Position numbers and translations under genes: made by a program
In this document: one piece after another, positions 34,043 through 45,184 of the stretch
How positions within the stretch are numbered: position 1 is the first letter of the stretch
Layout: each line of letters starts with the position of its first letter
The notes under the pieces: generated by a model
What the model saw: the letters and a program-made list of their open reading frames with translations, nothing else
What the model was told of the DNA's origin: nothing
Database searches by the model: none
Source of the DNA: Laccaria trichodermophora
Lineage: Eukaryota > Basidiomycota > Agaricomycetes > Agaricales > Hydnangiaceae
Length of the DNA stretch: 64,000 bases
Reading direction: 5' to 3'
Assembly (NCBI GenBank): GCA_018417955.1
Contig: JACTVC010000024.1
Location: forward strand, 806,001-870,000

Positions 34043-35065
34043 ATGGGCTATCGCAAAATATCTGCCGACCTCAAACTGGCTGCAATCAAGCTCTACGAAC
34101 AACATTTGCTTGATCTCGATGATATCTTGGACTGTGTAGGATTCTGAGAAAGGACTTTCTGGCAGATACAAAAGCTATACAACGAGACTGGACACGTTGA
34201 GCCACCTACAAGCACTAGTCATGGACGGCCACGAAAATTACACTTCGACGACATAACCTATCTGCTGGCGCTTGTCTGTTAGCATCCCAACTGGTTCCTC
34301 GATGAACTTCTTGGCCTCCTGGACACCAACCGCTTCATTGAAGTACATTACACCACCATTCACTGGGAGCTAGAACGAGCTGGCATCTCTCTCAAAAAAC
34401 TGCGGATCATTGCCAAGGAACGTGACAAGGACTTATGTGCAGATTTCATCCAGCAGATGGGCCAATACAGCACAGAAGAAATTGGATTTCTTGATGAATT
34501 CTCGAAGGACGAAAGGACTATCCATTGCCGCCATGGTCGAGCAAAGCGAGGAAAGCGTGCGTCTATGAGAGGTGTTTTTGTACGTGGTCGTAGGGTTTCA
34601 GGTGAAGGGTTGTTGACCCTGGATGGGATTGCTGCAAGCACAGTGGTGGGAGGGTCAATGACCTGAGAAAAGTTCCTACACTTTCTCAAGCATAGCATTG
34701 TGAGTGCTCTCTGACATATGGTTTCAGGCTGATGATGGGCCCTTGTTGATAGATGCCTTTGACTTCACCATACCCAGGAAAGCTCAGTGTCCTCGTCATG
34801 GACAACATGCAAATACATCATGGAGAAGAAATATTAGAGCTGGCTGATAGATTTGGTAAGCATATCATTTTTAGGTCTGTACCGCTCTCACACAATCTCA
34901 ATGTTGATAGGTGTCTGAATCATTTTCCTTCCCCCTTACTCCCCTGACCTGAACCCAATTGAAGAAGCGATCTCAAAAATCAAAGCATGGATTCACCGAA
35001 ACTATGACCTATTCCCAGTTGGAGATGGTTTTCTGTTTGATGTCAAGCTGGGTACTTCTAAGTAA
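34043..35065 (+). pseudogene. Tc1/mariner-superfamily DDE transposase, with stops
   Basis: It starts MGYRKISADLKLAAIKLYE (helix-turn-helix region), then HGRPRKLHFDDITYLLALV, TTIHWELERAGISLKKL, and the DDE_3-type core. The first Asp is in GFLDEFSKDERT, the second in VLVMDNMQIHH, and the Glu region is [18 protein letters not shown]. Two short introns fit the frame: 34700-34752, and 34856-34910, which gives RFG-V. Stops: TGA after CVGF, TAG after LALVC, TGA after GGSMT and TGA after the V following intron 2. The last two stand where the family normally has Arg, consistent with CGA to TGA. The element can no longer make this protein. The 3' end overlaps the accessory gene's end tail to tail. Confidence 0.85.
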
Positions 35066-36618
35066 TATACATGTTGTAACGAGAGCAATGCGAGACAGTA
35101 ATACAGGCAGGGCCAACAAAAAACAGGCGATGAGAAAAGTACAAGGGTCAATTGATATCAAACAGCTCGTGCAGTTGACCACAGAAATGGCATGCTTCAA
35201 CTGTGCGATCTCACCAGCTTTCAGCCCTGCATTCTTGAGATCCTTCCATTCCGTGTATGGGAAGGTGTGGGTACCTGAATAACTGTTCTCGTCAAGTTTG
35301 TTTTGAACGCTCTCTGTCAAACAATACATCCTGCAGAATTCTTCAAGAGGAAGCTTGGGACCTGGAACATGATCAGTGGAGACTAGCGTTTCGGTAATGG
35401 AGAGCTGAGGTGGGATATGTGCAATGGGAGCGACCAGGGCAGGGGCAGCACCTTGGACAGGCATTACAGGGGCGGTGCCTTGGACAGGCGTTACAGGGAC
35501 TGCTGCAGGGGGTTTGAATAATTGGAAAATGTCGTTGGGGATATTGAAATTGATGACCGGCACTGAGCCATTTGAGGTATTTGCACGCTGGTGGCATTCG
35601 AGTAGCGGACTCATTTGACTGAGATGATTGTTGGAGATGGCGTTGAACAAATGGTGGTTTGGTGGTGTGTCCAAGGTCGCCGTGGTCGGACCTTTGAGCT
35701 AACTAAGATAGCTAGTTACTATATGTGTCACTTCAACGGCTCGCGTGAGTACAGACCATGGCCAAACCCCATACATCAAAGTGGCTATGCGACAGAGGGA
35801 AGTGTGATGCATCGACAGGATTGATGAAGCAATGCTCGCTAGAGCAGCCGGGTTTAGTGTGACACATCCACCGCTCACAGAGGGACTTGATATTGTTGTT
35901 GTGAGGAATGTTTGCAGTGCCGATATCCGAATTCTTTGGGGCCTCGACAACGGTAAGCTCATAGAACATAAAGATGAGTAACAGCGATCACATACCTTGG
36001 ATTTGCGCTGTTTCTTGGCCTTTCGCTCATCCTCTGTGTTCTCATCCTCATCTTCTTTGGGAACATTCTCTTTCTCGCACTTCTGCAGGGTATATAGTAG
36101 TAAGAAGCAAGGAGATATTGTGTGTATACCTTGGATGATGGCATCTGCTGGCGCTCCTGAATGAAAACAGTGCATACAAGGTCCTTTGTCCTCCCGATAC
36201 ACTCTAACATGTCTGTATACTCCTCGTTGCATGATATAGCCATGGGAGCAGTTGAAACGCGAGGCACCATGAAGGTTGTTTCGTAGTTGGCAAAGTCGAG
36301 TATGTTCGGGGCGAGTGTCTTGTCGATGCGAACCAGAAGTTGGGCCTTCCATGTATCGAATGGCTCTTCTGCTTCAAGCTTCATAAATGTGTTTGTTCCT
36401 GCTCGTTTCTTCAGTTCTTTCGTGCGCTTGGATGTGGGGAATATTGCGAGGTTGTACATGATGTTCTTGGCCTTGGTTTCGGTGACTATTGCGAAGACTA
36501 TTGTGTTAGAATGAGAAGAAGAATAACAAAAGGGGCACATACTTGGTTTCACCATAGTTGTGGCAGCTTTTTTCTTCTTCTTCGGAGGTGCGTGCCCATT
36601 TGCTTTTGGTGCAGCCAT
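35009..36618 (-). CDS. Transposon accessory protein, conserved basidiomycete family of unknown function
   Basis: Five exons join without a stop: 36618-36543, 36497-36130, 36082-35996, 35942-35757 and 35698-35009 (about 468 aa). Donors are GTATGT, GTATAC, GTATGT and GTCTGT, and all acceptors are AG. The product starts [17 protein letters not shown] (nuclear-type basic patch). It has a domain around [20 protein letters not shown], an acidic-basic linker [19 protein letters not shown], and then a Cys/His block [18 protein letters not shown] followed by [17 protein letters not shown] Pro/Ala/Val repeat and a small C-terminal helical domain ([40 protein letters not shown]-like in pattern) complete it. 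Such genes are multicopy in agaricomycetes as I recall. No function is known to me. The last 50 residues overlap the transposase antisense and may not be real. An alternative upstream exon begins MFCSMGRPQRT near 36883. Confidence 0.75.
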
Positions 36619-37000
36619 CTTGTCCCTTGCTGATTTTGGCAGGAATGTGGTCCATGAGACGGTCTGCATAACTATGAGGCTGTGAAGAAGCTATCAAAGA
36701 GCTACAGATGAAGTGTGTTGTCAGAAAGTCAAGAACAATTATCAGAACTTACCTTGACGTGTCGCTATCTGAGCCATCATCAGACCCACGACTACCAGAA
36801 CCTTCACGCTCTGAGCCTGTGTCCCCAACATCCTCTGGGCTTGTTGGGGATGTCCTTTGGGGCCTACCCATTGAACAGAACATGGTGGAAGACAAGAAGT
36901 GACAGGCTCACAACACTGTCATGCAGTCAAAATGCTAAAAATTTTGAAGTCAAACTATTCTATTTTTGCGCGACTGCCATCATTTTTGCAAACAGCTGTA

Positions 37001-37629
37001 ATTATGTTGTCCACAGATCCTGGTTCATTGTTCTCCTCATTGTCATACTCATACAAGTCCTCTGAGTCCTCTGATCTCTGATCACAAGCAGTTCATTTGA
37101 TTCCTGCATTCACTCATGGCCTTATCCACAAACCTTCCATCAGATTCTCTCACTTGACACCTTGAAGATCCCACCCATGAGGAGTGGAAATTTTATTATG
37201 TGAATATGTATGTCCTTTTTATATGTGCTCCTTCTGTTGACTAAGAAATATTTCTTTTAGGTTTGTTGATCGTGATATGTTCATGTGATATCTAGGTGGT
37301 GGGATTGGACAGAGAGCAACTCACCAGGCCTCTCCTGCTGTTTCTTCATAGGAACTTGTTGATGAGACTGTTGATCGAGGAGAGAGTGATGGAGGCAGTT
37401 TGGAAGAAGGAGGGAATGGATCTCAAGATGGTGATGTCAAGTTTGAGGGAGGAGAAGTTGATGTCGGAATTGAAGAAGAGGAGAACCAGGGGGAAGGTGA
37501 CGAGGTTGGAGGGAGGAGGGAGTAAGGAAGGGAGAAGGGGATGGTGGGCAGTGGGTGAGCAGTAAGGGAGTGGTGAATGGGAAAGGAGGAGTAATGCAGG
37601 GGGAAGGGGTGGAGAGTAGTGTTGACGTG
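37001..37629 (+). repeat. Intergenic stretch with GA-rich island
   Basis: Bases 37001-37300 show no gene. Bases 37380-37615 are a purine-rich ggaggaggrag island whose ORFs are compositional. Confidence 0.6.
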
Positions 37630-37745
37630 GCTTCGGCTTTTAGCTGGTTCAAGCCACAGCTGAGCTGAAATTAAAGCCGAGCTGAGCTGAGCCGATTGAT
37701 CTGGCTTGGCTACTGCTTGAGCCGGCTAGAGCCGGGATTTTCAGC
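37630..37745 (+). repeat. AGCC/GGCT near-palindromic word island
   Basis: Overlapping agctgagctgagcc, gccgagctgagc and gagccggctagagcc words. A sister island at 46740-46840 uses the same AGCC/GGCT alphabet (aagccaagccaagcc, agctggct). Confidence 0.6.
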
Positions 37746-37819
37746 CTCATCAACCACACATGCTAGCTCATTCGAAACAAATAAAATTGGCTTTTGTCTG
37801 TACATATTATTCAACTAGT

Positions 37820-39075
37820 AATAGAATACACTTTAAATGAACCTAAGATCATAGAAAATAGCTAAGAATTGCCTGAGACAGAGTGACAGAGTCACACCCC
37901 CCAAAACAGAAAATGTAATATATCTCCAGAATGTGGACACACAAACCTCTCGTCTCTTCGGGACCTTCAAACTACACTAGAATACATTTTAAACGAGCCC
38001 TGAAACATAAGAAACGATGGAAATTTGACTGACCTAGGGTACTTGCTCCCCAAAACAGAAAATGGAACATATCTCCAGAACGCGGACACACGAACCTCTC
38101 ATCTCTTCAGGACCTTTAAACTACACTAGAATATGTTTTAAATGAGCCATAGAACATAAGAAACGATGGAAATTTGACTGACCTAAGGTACTTGCTCCCC
38201 AAAACAGAAAATGTAATATATCTCCAGAATGCGGACATGTGAACCTCTCATCTCTTCAGGACCTTCAAACTACACTAGAATATGTTGTAAACAAGCCTTT
38301 AATGAAGGATGATGATGGAGAACTCACAAAGATAGAGTACACCCTCCTGATGAATCATGAAACCTAGCATGACAGATATCTCAAAAATATGATGGTGGAT
38401 GCCTCTCGTCTCTTCAGGCCCTGAAATCGACAGCAAATAGCTGGTAATCAACACTTATTTGGTAGAAAACGGTACAGAACTGACCAAGATACAATATAGC
38501 CTCATGGTGTCTATCCAGCACCTATTACATGTTTCTTAGGGCTATTATTCTGGTACCCATTCTTACGTTATACTATGTGGAGTTCATTTACAATTGATAT
38601 GGTACACTACTCAAGTTTACCATTTAACATAAATTGGGGGAGAAGAGGAGAAGGAAAGCAAAAGAGACGTGACAGATGCTGACACACTATATATCTGAGG
38701 CACTTTAGGGTGGGTTGAGATTTAGGGCAGGCTTACTTGGATGAGATGTGTAGTTTGAAGGTCCTGAAGAGACGAGGTTCACGTGTCCACATTCTGGAGA
38801 TATGTTCCATTTTTGGTTTTGGGGAGTGAGTACCCTAGGTCAGTCAAATTTCCATCATTTCTTATGATCTAGGGCTTGTTTAAAACATATTCTAGTGTCG
38901 TTTGAAGGTCCCAAAGAGACGAGAGGTTTGCATGTCCACATTCTGGAGATATGTTACATTTTCTCTTTTGGGGGGAGTTGAACTGTATCTCAGTCAGCTT
39001 TCCACCATTTTTCTTCACTGAAGGCTTGTTTACATTGTATTCTAGTTGTATTTGAAGGAGCTGAAGAGATGACAT
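37820..39075. repeat. Two opposed tandem arrays, about 122-bp unit
   Basis: Four units of cccaaaacagaaaatg..atatctccagaa..gacacacgaacctctc..cttcaggacctt..actacactagaata run left to right at 37830-38300. A fifth, diverged, is near 38380. The same unit occurs inverted at 38750-39075 (two to three copies). The centre (38460-38700) is unique AT-rich sequence. The overall shape is a large foldback structure. No coding sequence is supported. Confidence 0.8.
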
Positions 39076-39267
39076 CCATACATGCTTCTATTTATATGCT
39101 ATCTCACATCCTCCCCTATTTTTTTGTGAATTTTTATTTATTTTCATAATCATTTGGTTTCTATTATAGTTCTATGCTCGAAATATACATTACACTGTGT
39201 ATCTATCAGGTAGACAGCATCTAATTCGCCCAGATTTATAGTCACATCACTTTGAGAATTATGTGCA

Positions 39268-40200
39268 ATACTTTACCATCCCCCACGCAATCCACATGGA
39301 CTCCACTGGACTCCACTGGACTCCACTGGACTCCACTGGCCTTCACTGGACCTCACTATATATTGAGACTTCACTACATACTGTCACAAAACTGGACTCC
39401 ACTGGACTCCACTGGACTGGAGACTGGACTATCCAACACACAACTGGACTGGGCTGGACTCCCACTGGACTGGAGACTATCTAACACAAAACTGGACTGG
39501 GCTGGACTCCACTGCTGTACTCAACACAAAACTGGACTCCACTGGACTGAACTGGACTGGCAACTGCATCTTACACAAAACTGGACTCCACTGGACTCCA
39601 CTGGACTGCCAACTGTATCCAACACAAAACTGGACTGGACTGGACTCCACTGGACTCACTCTACTGGACTGGACTGGACTGAACTGGACTGAACTGGACT
39701 GCCAACTGTGTCTTATGCAAAACTGGACTCCACTGGACTCCACTGGACTGGCAACTGTATCCAACACAAAACTGGACTGGACTGGACTGGACTCCACTGC
39801 TGCATCCAACACAAAACTGGACTCCACTGGACTGCCAACTGTATCCAATACAAAACTGGACTGGACTGGACTCCACTGGACTGAACTGGACTGGCAACTG
39901 TGTCTTATGCAAAACTGGACTCCACTGGACTGTCAACTGTATCTAATACAAAACTGGACTGGACTGGACTGGACTCCACTGCTGGACCCAACACAAAACT
40001 GGACTCTACTGGACTGCCAACTGTATCCAACACAAAACTGGACTGGACTGGACTCCACTGGACTGAACTGGACTGGCAACTGTGTCTTATGCAAAACTGG
40101 ACTGTCAACTGTATCTAATACAAAACTGGACTGGACTGGACTCCACTGGACTCCCAACTCTGTCAACCATATTCAATACAAAATTGGATTTCTCTGGATA
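39268..40200 (-). repeat. GGAGTCCA minisatellite, intact CxC copy side
   Basis: The mirror of the array at 12400-13290. On the minus strand, units of ccagtggagtccagttttgtg and ttggatacagttggcag begin about 70 bp after the CxC stop and end at GTGGGGGATGGTAAAGTATT (39268-39290 read reversed). Unit order and number differ from the other array. All ORFs across it are artefacts. Confidence 0.9.
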
Positions 40201-40272
40201 TTTAACAACAAAGCTGGACTAGCTAAATACATGGAATTGATTTGTCAGTAACTACTTCTACTAAATATATAC

Positions 40273-43200
40273 TTAATCTGAAAGATGCATATCATGATCA
40301 CTGCTATTTGTAGAATCACTTTCCTCATTGCTTTCTTCCTCATTGCTGTCCTTGTCACTGCTTTTCTCATCACTGCCCTCCTCATCACTGCTTTCTTCAT
40401 TACTGCTTTCCTCATCACTGTTTTCTTCATCTGTTGATCCATCACCCTTCATAGATGCCATTTTGGCAAGGACATGCTTGACATGGTAAATGAGCATAGT
40501 ATGTATAAACCAATTGAAGTTTTTTGATGTCATCCGCTTTAAAATGGATTCATAGCCAGCAAGCCATGCATTAAGTTGTTCACAGACTTGGGTGTTAAAT
40601 TCTCTCCACTGTATAAGATTTCCATCCTCATCAACTTTTTCCCCCACAAGATTTGGTGCACTGCCATCTTTTGGTGCAGGATTACACCATTTTCGACAAA
40701 TTTCATCTGTGGCACGGTGATTGTTATAGTGATATGTGTCAACAATAAACCGAGTTGTGTCTGTCCAATCTTTCCACCTTGTACTTCCAACAGCTGTCTT
40801 GAAGACTTGACATGCTTTATCAATGCATATATAAGCAGGTCGATCCTCCTTGTTAGGAAAGATTTCATCAAGCCAATTAAGAATATTAGTTGGAGATTCA
40901 GATTTTGGAAATTTGGTCCATGCAATGACAACTCCACATGGTGCACATGCTGTTTCAACACAATATGAACGATTAGGTGAGAAGTATGTCTTTCGCTTTA
41001 TTGATGGTTGAGGATTTTCAGCCTCATTTGCATCAATCTCATCATCATGTGGCTGTTGAATAGCAGCATCAGGAATATTTTGCCATTCTTGATGTTCACC
41101 AGGACATTGAAGAACACGTCGAATACCATTAATAGTGGCTTTACTGCGATCTTGAACACTTTTCTTCCAGTCAGCCATATGCTCATTACAAGCTTGTGTT
41201 CCTTGTATCTTTTCTTTAGAACAGCCAACCATGCGACATTTATTTGCAAGTAAAGCTTCATGTGTTGCACAGAGTGCACCACCACGAGCATTAAGAAGGT
41301 CATTAGTACAATTGTCAAAAGCACAAATCTAAGCAGGGGATCAATTTAATTTAATTCAATTCAATAAGGTAGACAAACCTGTGGACCCATAACAACACCA
41401 TCCAAAGTTATCATATTAACATCAAGTGTACCTGGAATGCGCTCTGTATCCTGCATTGTTTGTTTGAAAGGCTTTGTACAATCAGAGCAGGTGGGTTCTC
41501 TTGCACCTGGTATTTCACCATTCTTACCAAGAACAGCAAAGGCATGTTGAGTCAAGTCATCAATAGCAATATTAGGTTGAGTTTCAAATGTAGTATTTGA
41601 AGTTGAAGCCACATCTCTAATAGAATGCTGTACAAAAGCTTGCCAAATTTGTTTTTGACTAATTTTGAATGTGTTGTGAGGGTCAATAGTTCCAAAGCTA
41701 TTGTTCCAATATTGTGTATAGGTGTTTGCAGATGCATGAAATGAGTACATGCCATTCAGCAGAGCATTTGAAAAGATAGTGTCAACCCAAATATTGCTTC
41801 CAATTTGGAGGTATTTGGCAGAGTTCAGGAATGTTTCTGTCTGATTGCCTTGATTATGATGTATTTGATGGTCAGCATAATACATTGAGTGACATGTTTT
41901 ACACTCTCCAGTCAATACACCAACATTCTTGTAAATTGAAGATCCTTGAATCAAAGTCACCAGAGGCATATCACGTTGACGAGTATATACTCCAATATGT
42001 CGGGAGTTACATGAGGCAGTTTCGCACTCCATGTCAATAGGACAGATGATTTGTATGGGCTCAATAGCCTTTTGAGAAACTTTCTGCAGCTTTTTATTGA
42101 AAACACCTTGTTTGTAAGGTGTGAGTCCAAGAAGCTCTGAAAATGCATCAAGCTTGAGAGCTAGTGCAGTTTCCCATGAATTTTGCACAAATTCATTTGA
42201 TTGAAATAGCATTGAGAGATCTGAATCCAGTCGTTCATTTAATGCACGGCCCAGTGATTTCATCCAACTTGATGCAATAATTTTCTTTTCATTTAGGACT
42301 TTTGGATGTTTCTGACATGCATGTAAATTAAGCAAGTCTGGATTTTCCACTAAAGAAAAAAAGACAAGCAGAACAGTTTCCAGTGAGATTTCAGGGTTAA
42401 ATGTTGTCAAAATGAATTGACTAAAAGCCTGAAATGGGATATCAGGAAAGGGTGTTGTTGAGCCTGTGGCCATTACATCAGGAACCAATGCAAACCACAT
42501 AACCAGCCAGATTACAGGTGATGTAGCCAAAGTATAAGGCTTTAGAGAACATACAGCCAGAATCAAGATATTTAGAAATGCTGTTGTTGGTCCAGTGACT
42601 GATATAAGAGGCTGAAATGCAAGCCATAAAACTAGCCAGATCAAAGGTGAAATAGCCATCACATGAGGCTTAACTAAAAATCTGAAAAAATGCATAGTAA
42701 AAAGTTAGATTCAAAAAACCCCAAACAATTGCATATGTAACTATTACATCCCAACTTACTCATCTGATTTATCTGACTTCTTCTTCTTCTTCTTCTTCTT
42801 CTCCTTGTCTTTCTCCGATCCCTTCAATGAGCTTTCAGCAACAGGTTCTTCAACAGCTCTAGCCTTCCCTTTCAAGGGCTTTCCACCTCTATCCATCCAT
42901 TCCTTCAACATCTTGAGATTGTACTTCCCCTCTATCCCCCAAAGCTCCTCCGCAGTCTTGCTGTCAGCATCACCTTGTAGCCACTTGACCATGTCTGGAA
43001 AGTGCTGAGAAGCCCTACTGAAGATTGGTCGCCAAACATTGTTCCACTGGCTTTTCCCAATAAAAAGTTCAATAACATGCTTCTCAGTAGGTGCTCTTTC
43101 AGGCCACTGCTTAACCTTGCGCATGGCATTAAGAGCATCAGCGACAGCAAGGTAGGCAAGAAATTGTTCTGAGAGGGACTTGGCAGTTGCTGAACGAGTA

Positions 43201-44934
43201 AGGTCCATGGGAATGTTAAGAATATGGAGAAGACTTGATTCATATGGACTGAAAGTAGTGCCCAAGTCCTCAGCATCTTTTTGAGTTGGAACTGCATCAG
43301 CAGGCTCAATACTGCCAGATTGGATATCCCCAGATGTTGATAGAGAATGTGAGCAAGAGTGAGAACGGACAGAGGAGTGGGGTGTGGCAGAACAAGAGGT
43401 AGATGGAAGAGATCCACCTTGGAGTGAACGAGCACGAGAAGGGGGAATTGAGGAAAAAGAAATTCCAGGCTCAAAAGAACTCTATAATATAATTAGAAGT
43501 TAATCTTTTGTAGTATATTGAAATAGAATATAATACCCACAACAAGAAGGTGTAGAGTTGCCTTGTCACCTGAATTGTCAAATAAAATGGTGTCATTGAT
43601 TTCAACCGCAATATCATAGAGACCTTGGGCCATCCAAAGGCCATCAAGAGCATCATAAACAAGGATACGGTTACCTAAACAGAGTTATATCACATTTAAA
43701 GCATTATACATCATGAATTACTTACGAGTAATTGGTGGCCAGCGAAGAGCTACTTCTTTAAGAACTGGTCCCAAGTTCATGTTGACAGTGACAGGAACCT
43801 TCAGACTTGGTTGCATGGTGGCAAATTCCAGTTCAACAGGATCTAGAGGTGAAACATATATCTTAACAACACCCTTGACTTTTCCTAAGACAGGAGCAAT
43901 CTGAAAATCTTCATCGTCAACAGGATTGTAATGTTGACCCATAGCTCTGTTCCGCAAAATGCCTCCAGTGGCACGTGAAGAACCCTCAGGACGAGGAGGG
44001 CTTTCCATAGAGACATCTCCTGGTTCATCACCAGAAGTCAATGGAGCAGTGGTAGAAATAGGAACAGTGGTATCAGAAACAGAAAGAACAGCAGCAGAAA
44101 CAGCAGCAGAAACAGCAGAAACAGTGGAAATAGCAGAACCAGTGGATGCAGTGGGAATAGTAGAAACAGCAGAAACAGTGGGCATAGCAGGAGAAACAGC
44201 AGAAATAGCATGAATATCAGCAACGGCAGGAACAAGAGTAGCAGGGATAGCCTGAACATCAGGGACAACAGGAACAGAAGAAGCAGCAGAACTGGAAGGG
44301 ATGGAGGAAGCAGCAGGGGCAGCAGAAACAGCAGCACGTGCAGGTGGTGCAACTGAAATACCCCTTTGGGTTAAAAGTTTCATAGTGCTTTAAATATTTC
44401 AGTATGTAAGATTTAAATAAAGCAATAAAACTCACTGAGTCTGCTTTTTGACCCGCTTGGCTTCTTCAGCTGCCACTTCTGCATTTTTCTGGGCACTGGT
44501 TTTGCGCCCCTTTTTGCTAAAAATTCATGTTAGAGAATGTCAAAGTAAATTTAATTAATTTCGTACCCTTTTTTCCCCCCCTTGTTCAGGACGACATCCT
44601 TCCCCTTCTTCCCCCCATGTCTGGGCTTATCAACAACCACCTCATCCTCCAGCTCAGCCAAAGCTTCTTTCTCTTCCTCCTCCTCCTCCTCCTCCCCTTG
44701 ACCCTCCTCCTGCTCCTCCTCCTGCTCCTCCTCCTGCCCCTCCCCCTCCTTCCCCTCCTTTTGACCCTCTCCCTCCTGCCCCTCCTCCCCTAGATCTTTC
44801 TTAGATGCCTTCTTGTTGGAATCAGATCTCAACCTCTTCTTAGGAGTCTGGTCAGTAGCAGAGCCCTGCCTCTTCCTGGATCTAGAGGTGGCAGCAGCAG
44901 AGGTTGATTTGGTAGTAGCTCTGGTGGTTGGCAT
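40273..44934 (-). CDS. CxC5/CxC6 cysteine-cluster protein associated with KDZ transposons, intact
   Basis: Seven exons fit without a stop: 44934-44567, 44516-44436, 44363-43726, 43674-43541, 43481-42760, 42681-41379, 41328-40273, coding for about 1,433 aa. The start MPTTRATTKSTS is followed by a basic then Glu-rich tail and KKGRKTSAQKNAEVA. Exon 3 is a long Ala/Val/Ser low-complexity stretch, then GGILRNRAMGQHYNP. Exon 5 ends in a Lys run. Exon 6 opens with two related hydrophobic segments (SPLIWLVLWLAF, SPVIWLVMWFAL; residues about 658-715). It then has the CxC5-type region with CETASC (about 867) and GECKTC-HSMYYADH (about 906). Exon 7 starts with the CxC6-type cluster: CAFDNC, CATH, CRMVGC, CNEH. 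The tail is Ser/Glu/Asp-rich. CxC5 and CxC6 are named for occurring beside KDZ transposases; the role is unknown, and DNA or partner binding is a guess. The exon 4 donor (GTGGGT) is the weakest splice. Confidence 0.8.
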
Positions 44935-45184
44935 AGTGAAACAGTGAGCAGTGGTGGTGGTGATAGAACAAGGTGCAATTTGCCTTAGAAGCTGCCAGAA
45001 GGCCAGATATGGCAAGCTTACACACACAACCAAATTTCGTGAAGGCCACACTTCAAAATTTCAAAAGTTATTAAGTCCAATATTTCCTACGTAAACCAAC
45101 CCAACTTAATGTAACTACCTATATAATCTACATATGGGGTACTCATATCAATACAAGGTGTCATTAACAAGAAAACGGGGACAG

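Larger units (their letters stand above)
33925..36998. mobile_element. Two-gene Tc1/mariner-type transposon with intact inverted ends
   Basis: The terminal inverted repeats are about 43 bp and nearly perfect: 33925-33967 begins CAGCTGTTTGCAAAA and includes GATGGCAGTCGCGC, and 36955-36998 is the complement. TA flanks both ends (33923-33924 and 36999-37000). Inside are two convergent genes: a plus-strand DDE transposase (34043-35065, with stops) and a minus-strand multi-exon gene (35009-36618, open). Little is left over, so the second gene looks like a true component rather than a neighbour. The GC content and CG frequency are visibly higher than in the surrounding DNA, suggesting a younger insertion. 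Confidence 0.85.

Noticed and set aside
39252..40251. ORFs up to 178 codons in the mirror minisatellite
   Set aside because: Same reason: repeat translation, no gene-like start, introns or domains.
42932..43474. 180-codon ORF overlapping exon 5 of the CxC gene (and its twin at 9814-10098)
   Set aside because: It is a shadow frame. The frame with SSFEPGISFSS..LGTTFSPYESS splices correctly to exon 6 and matches all copies.
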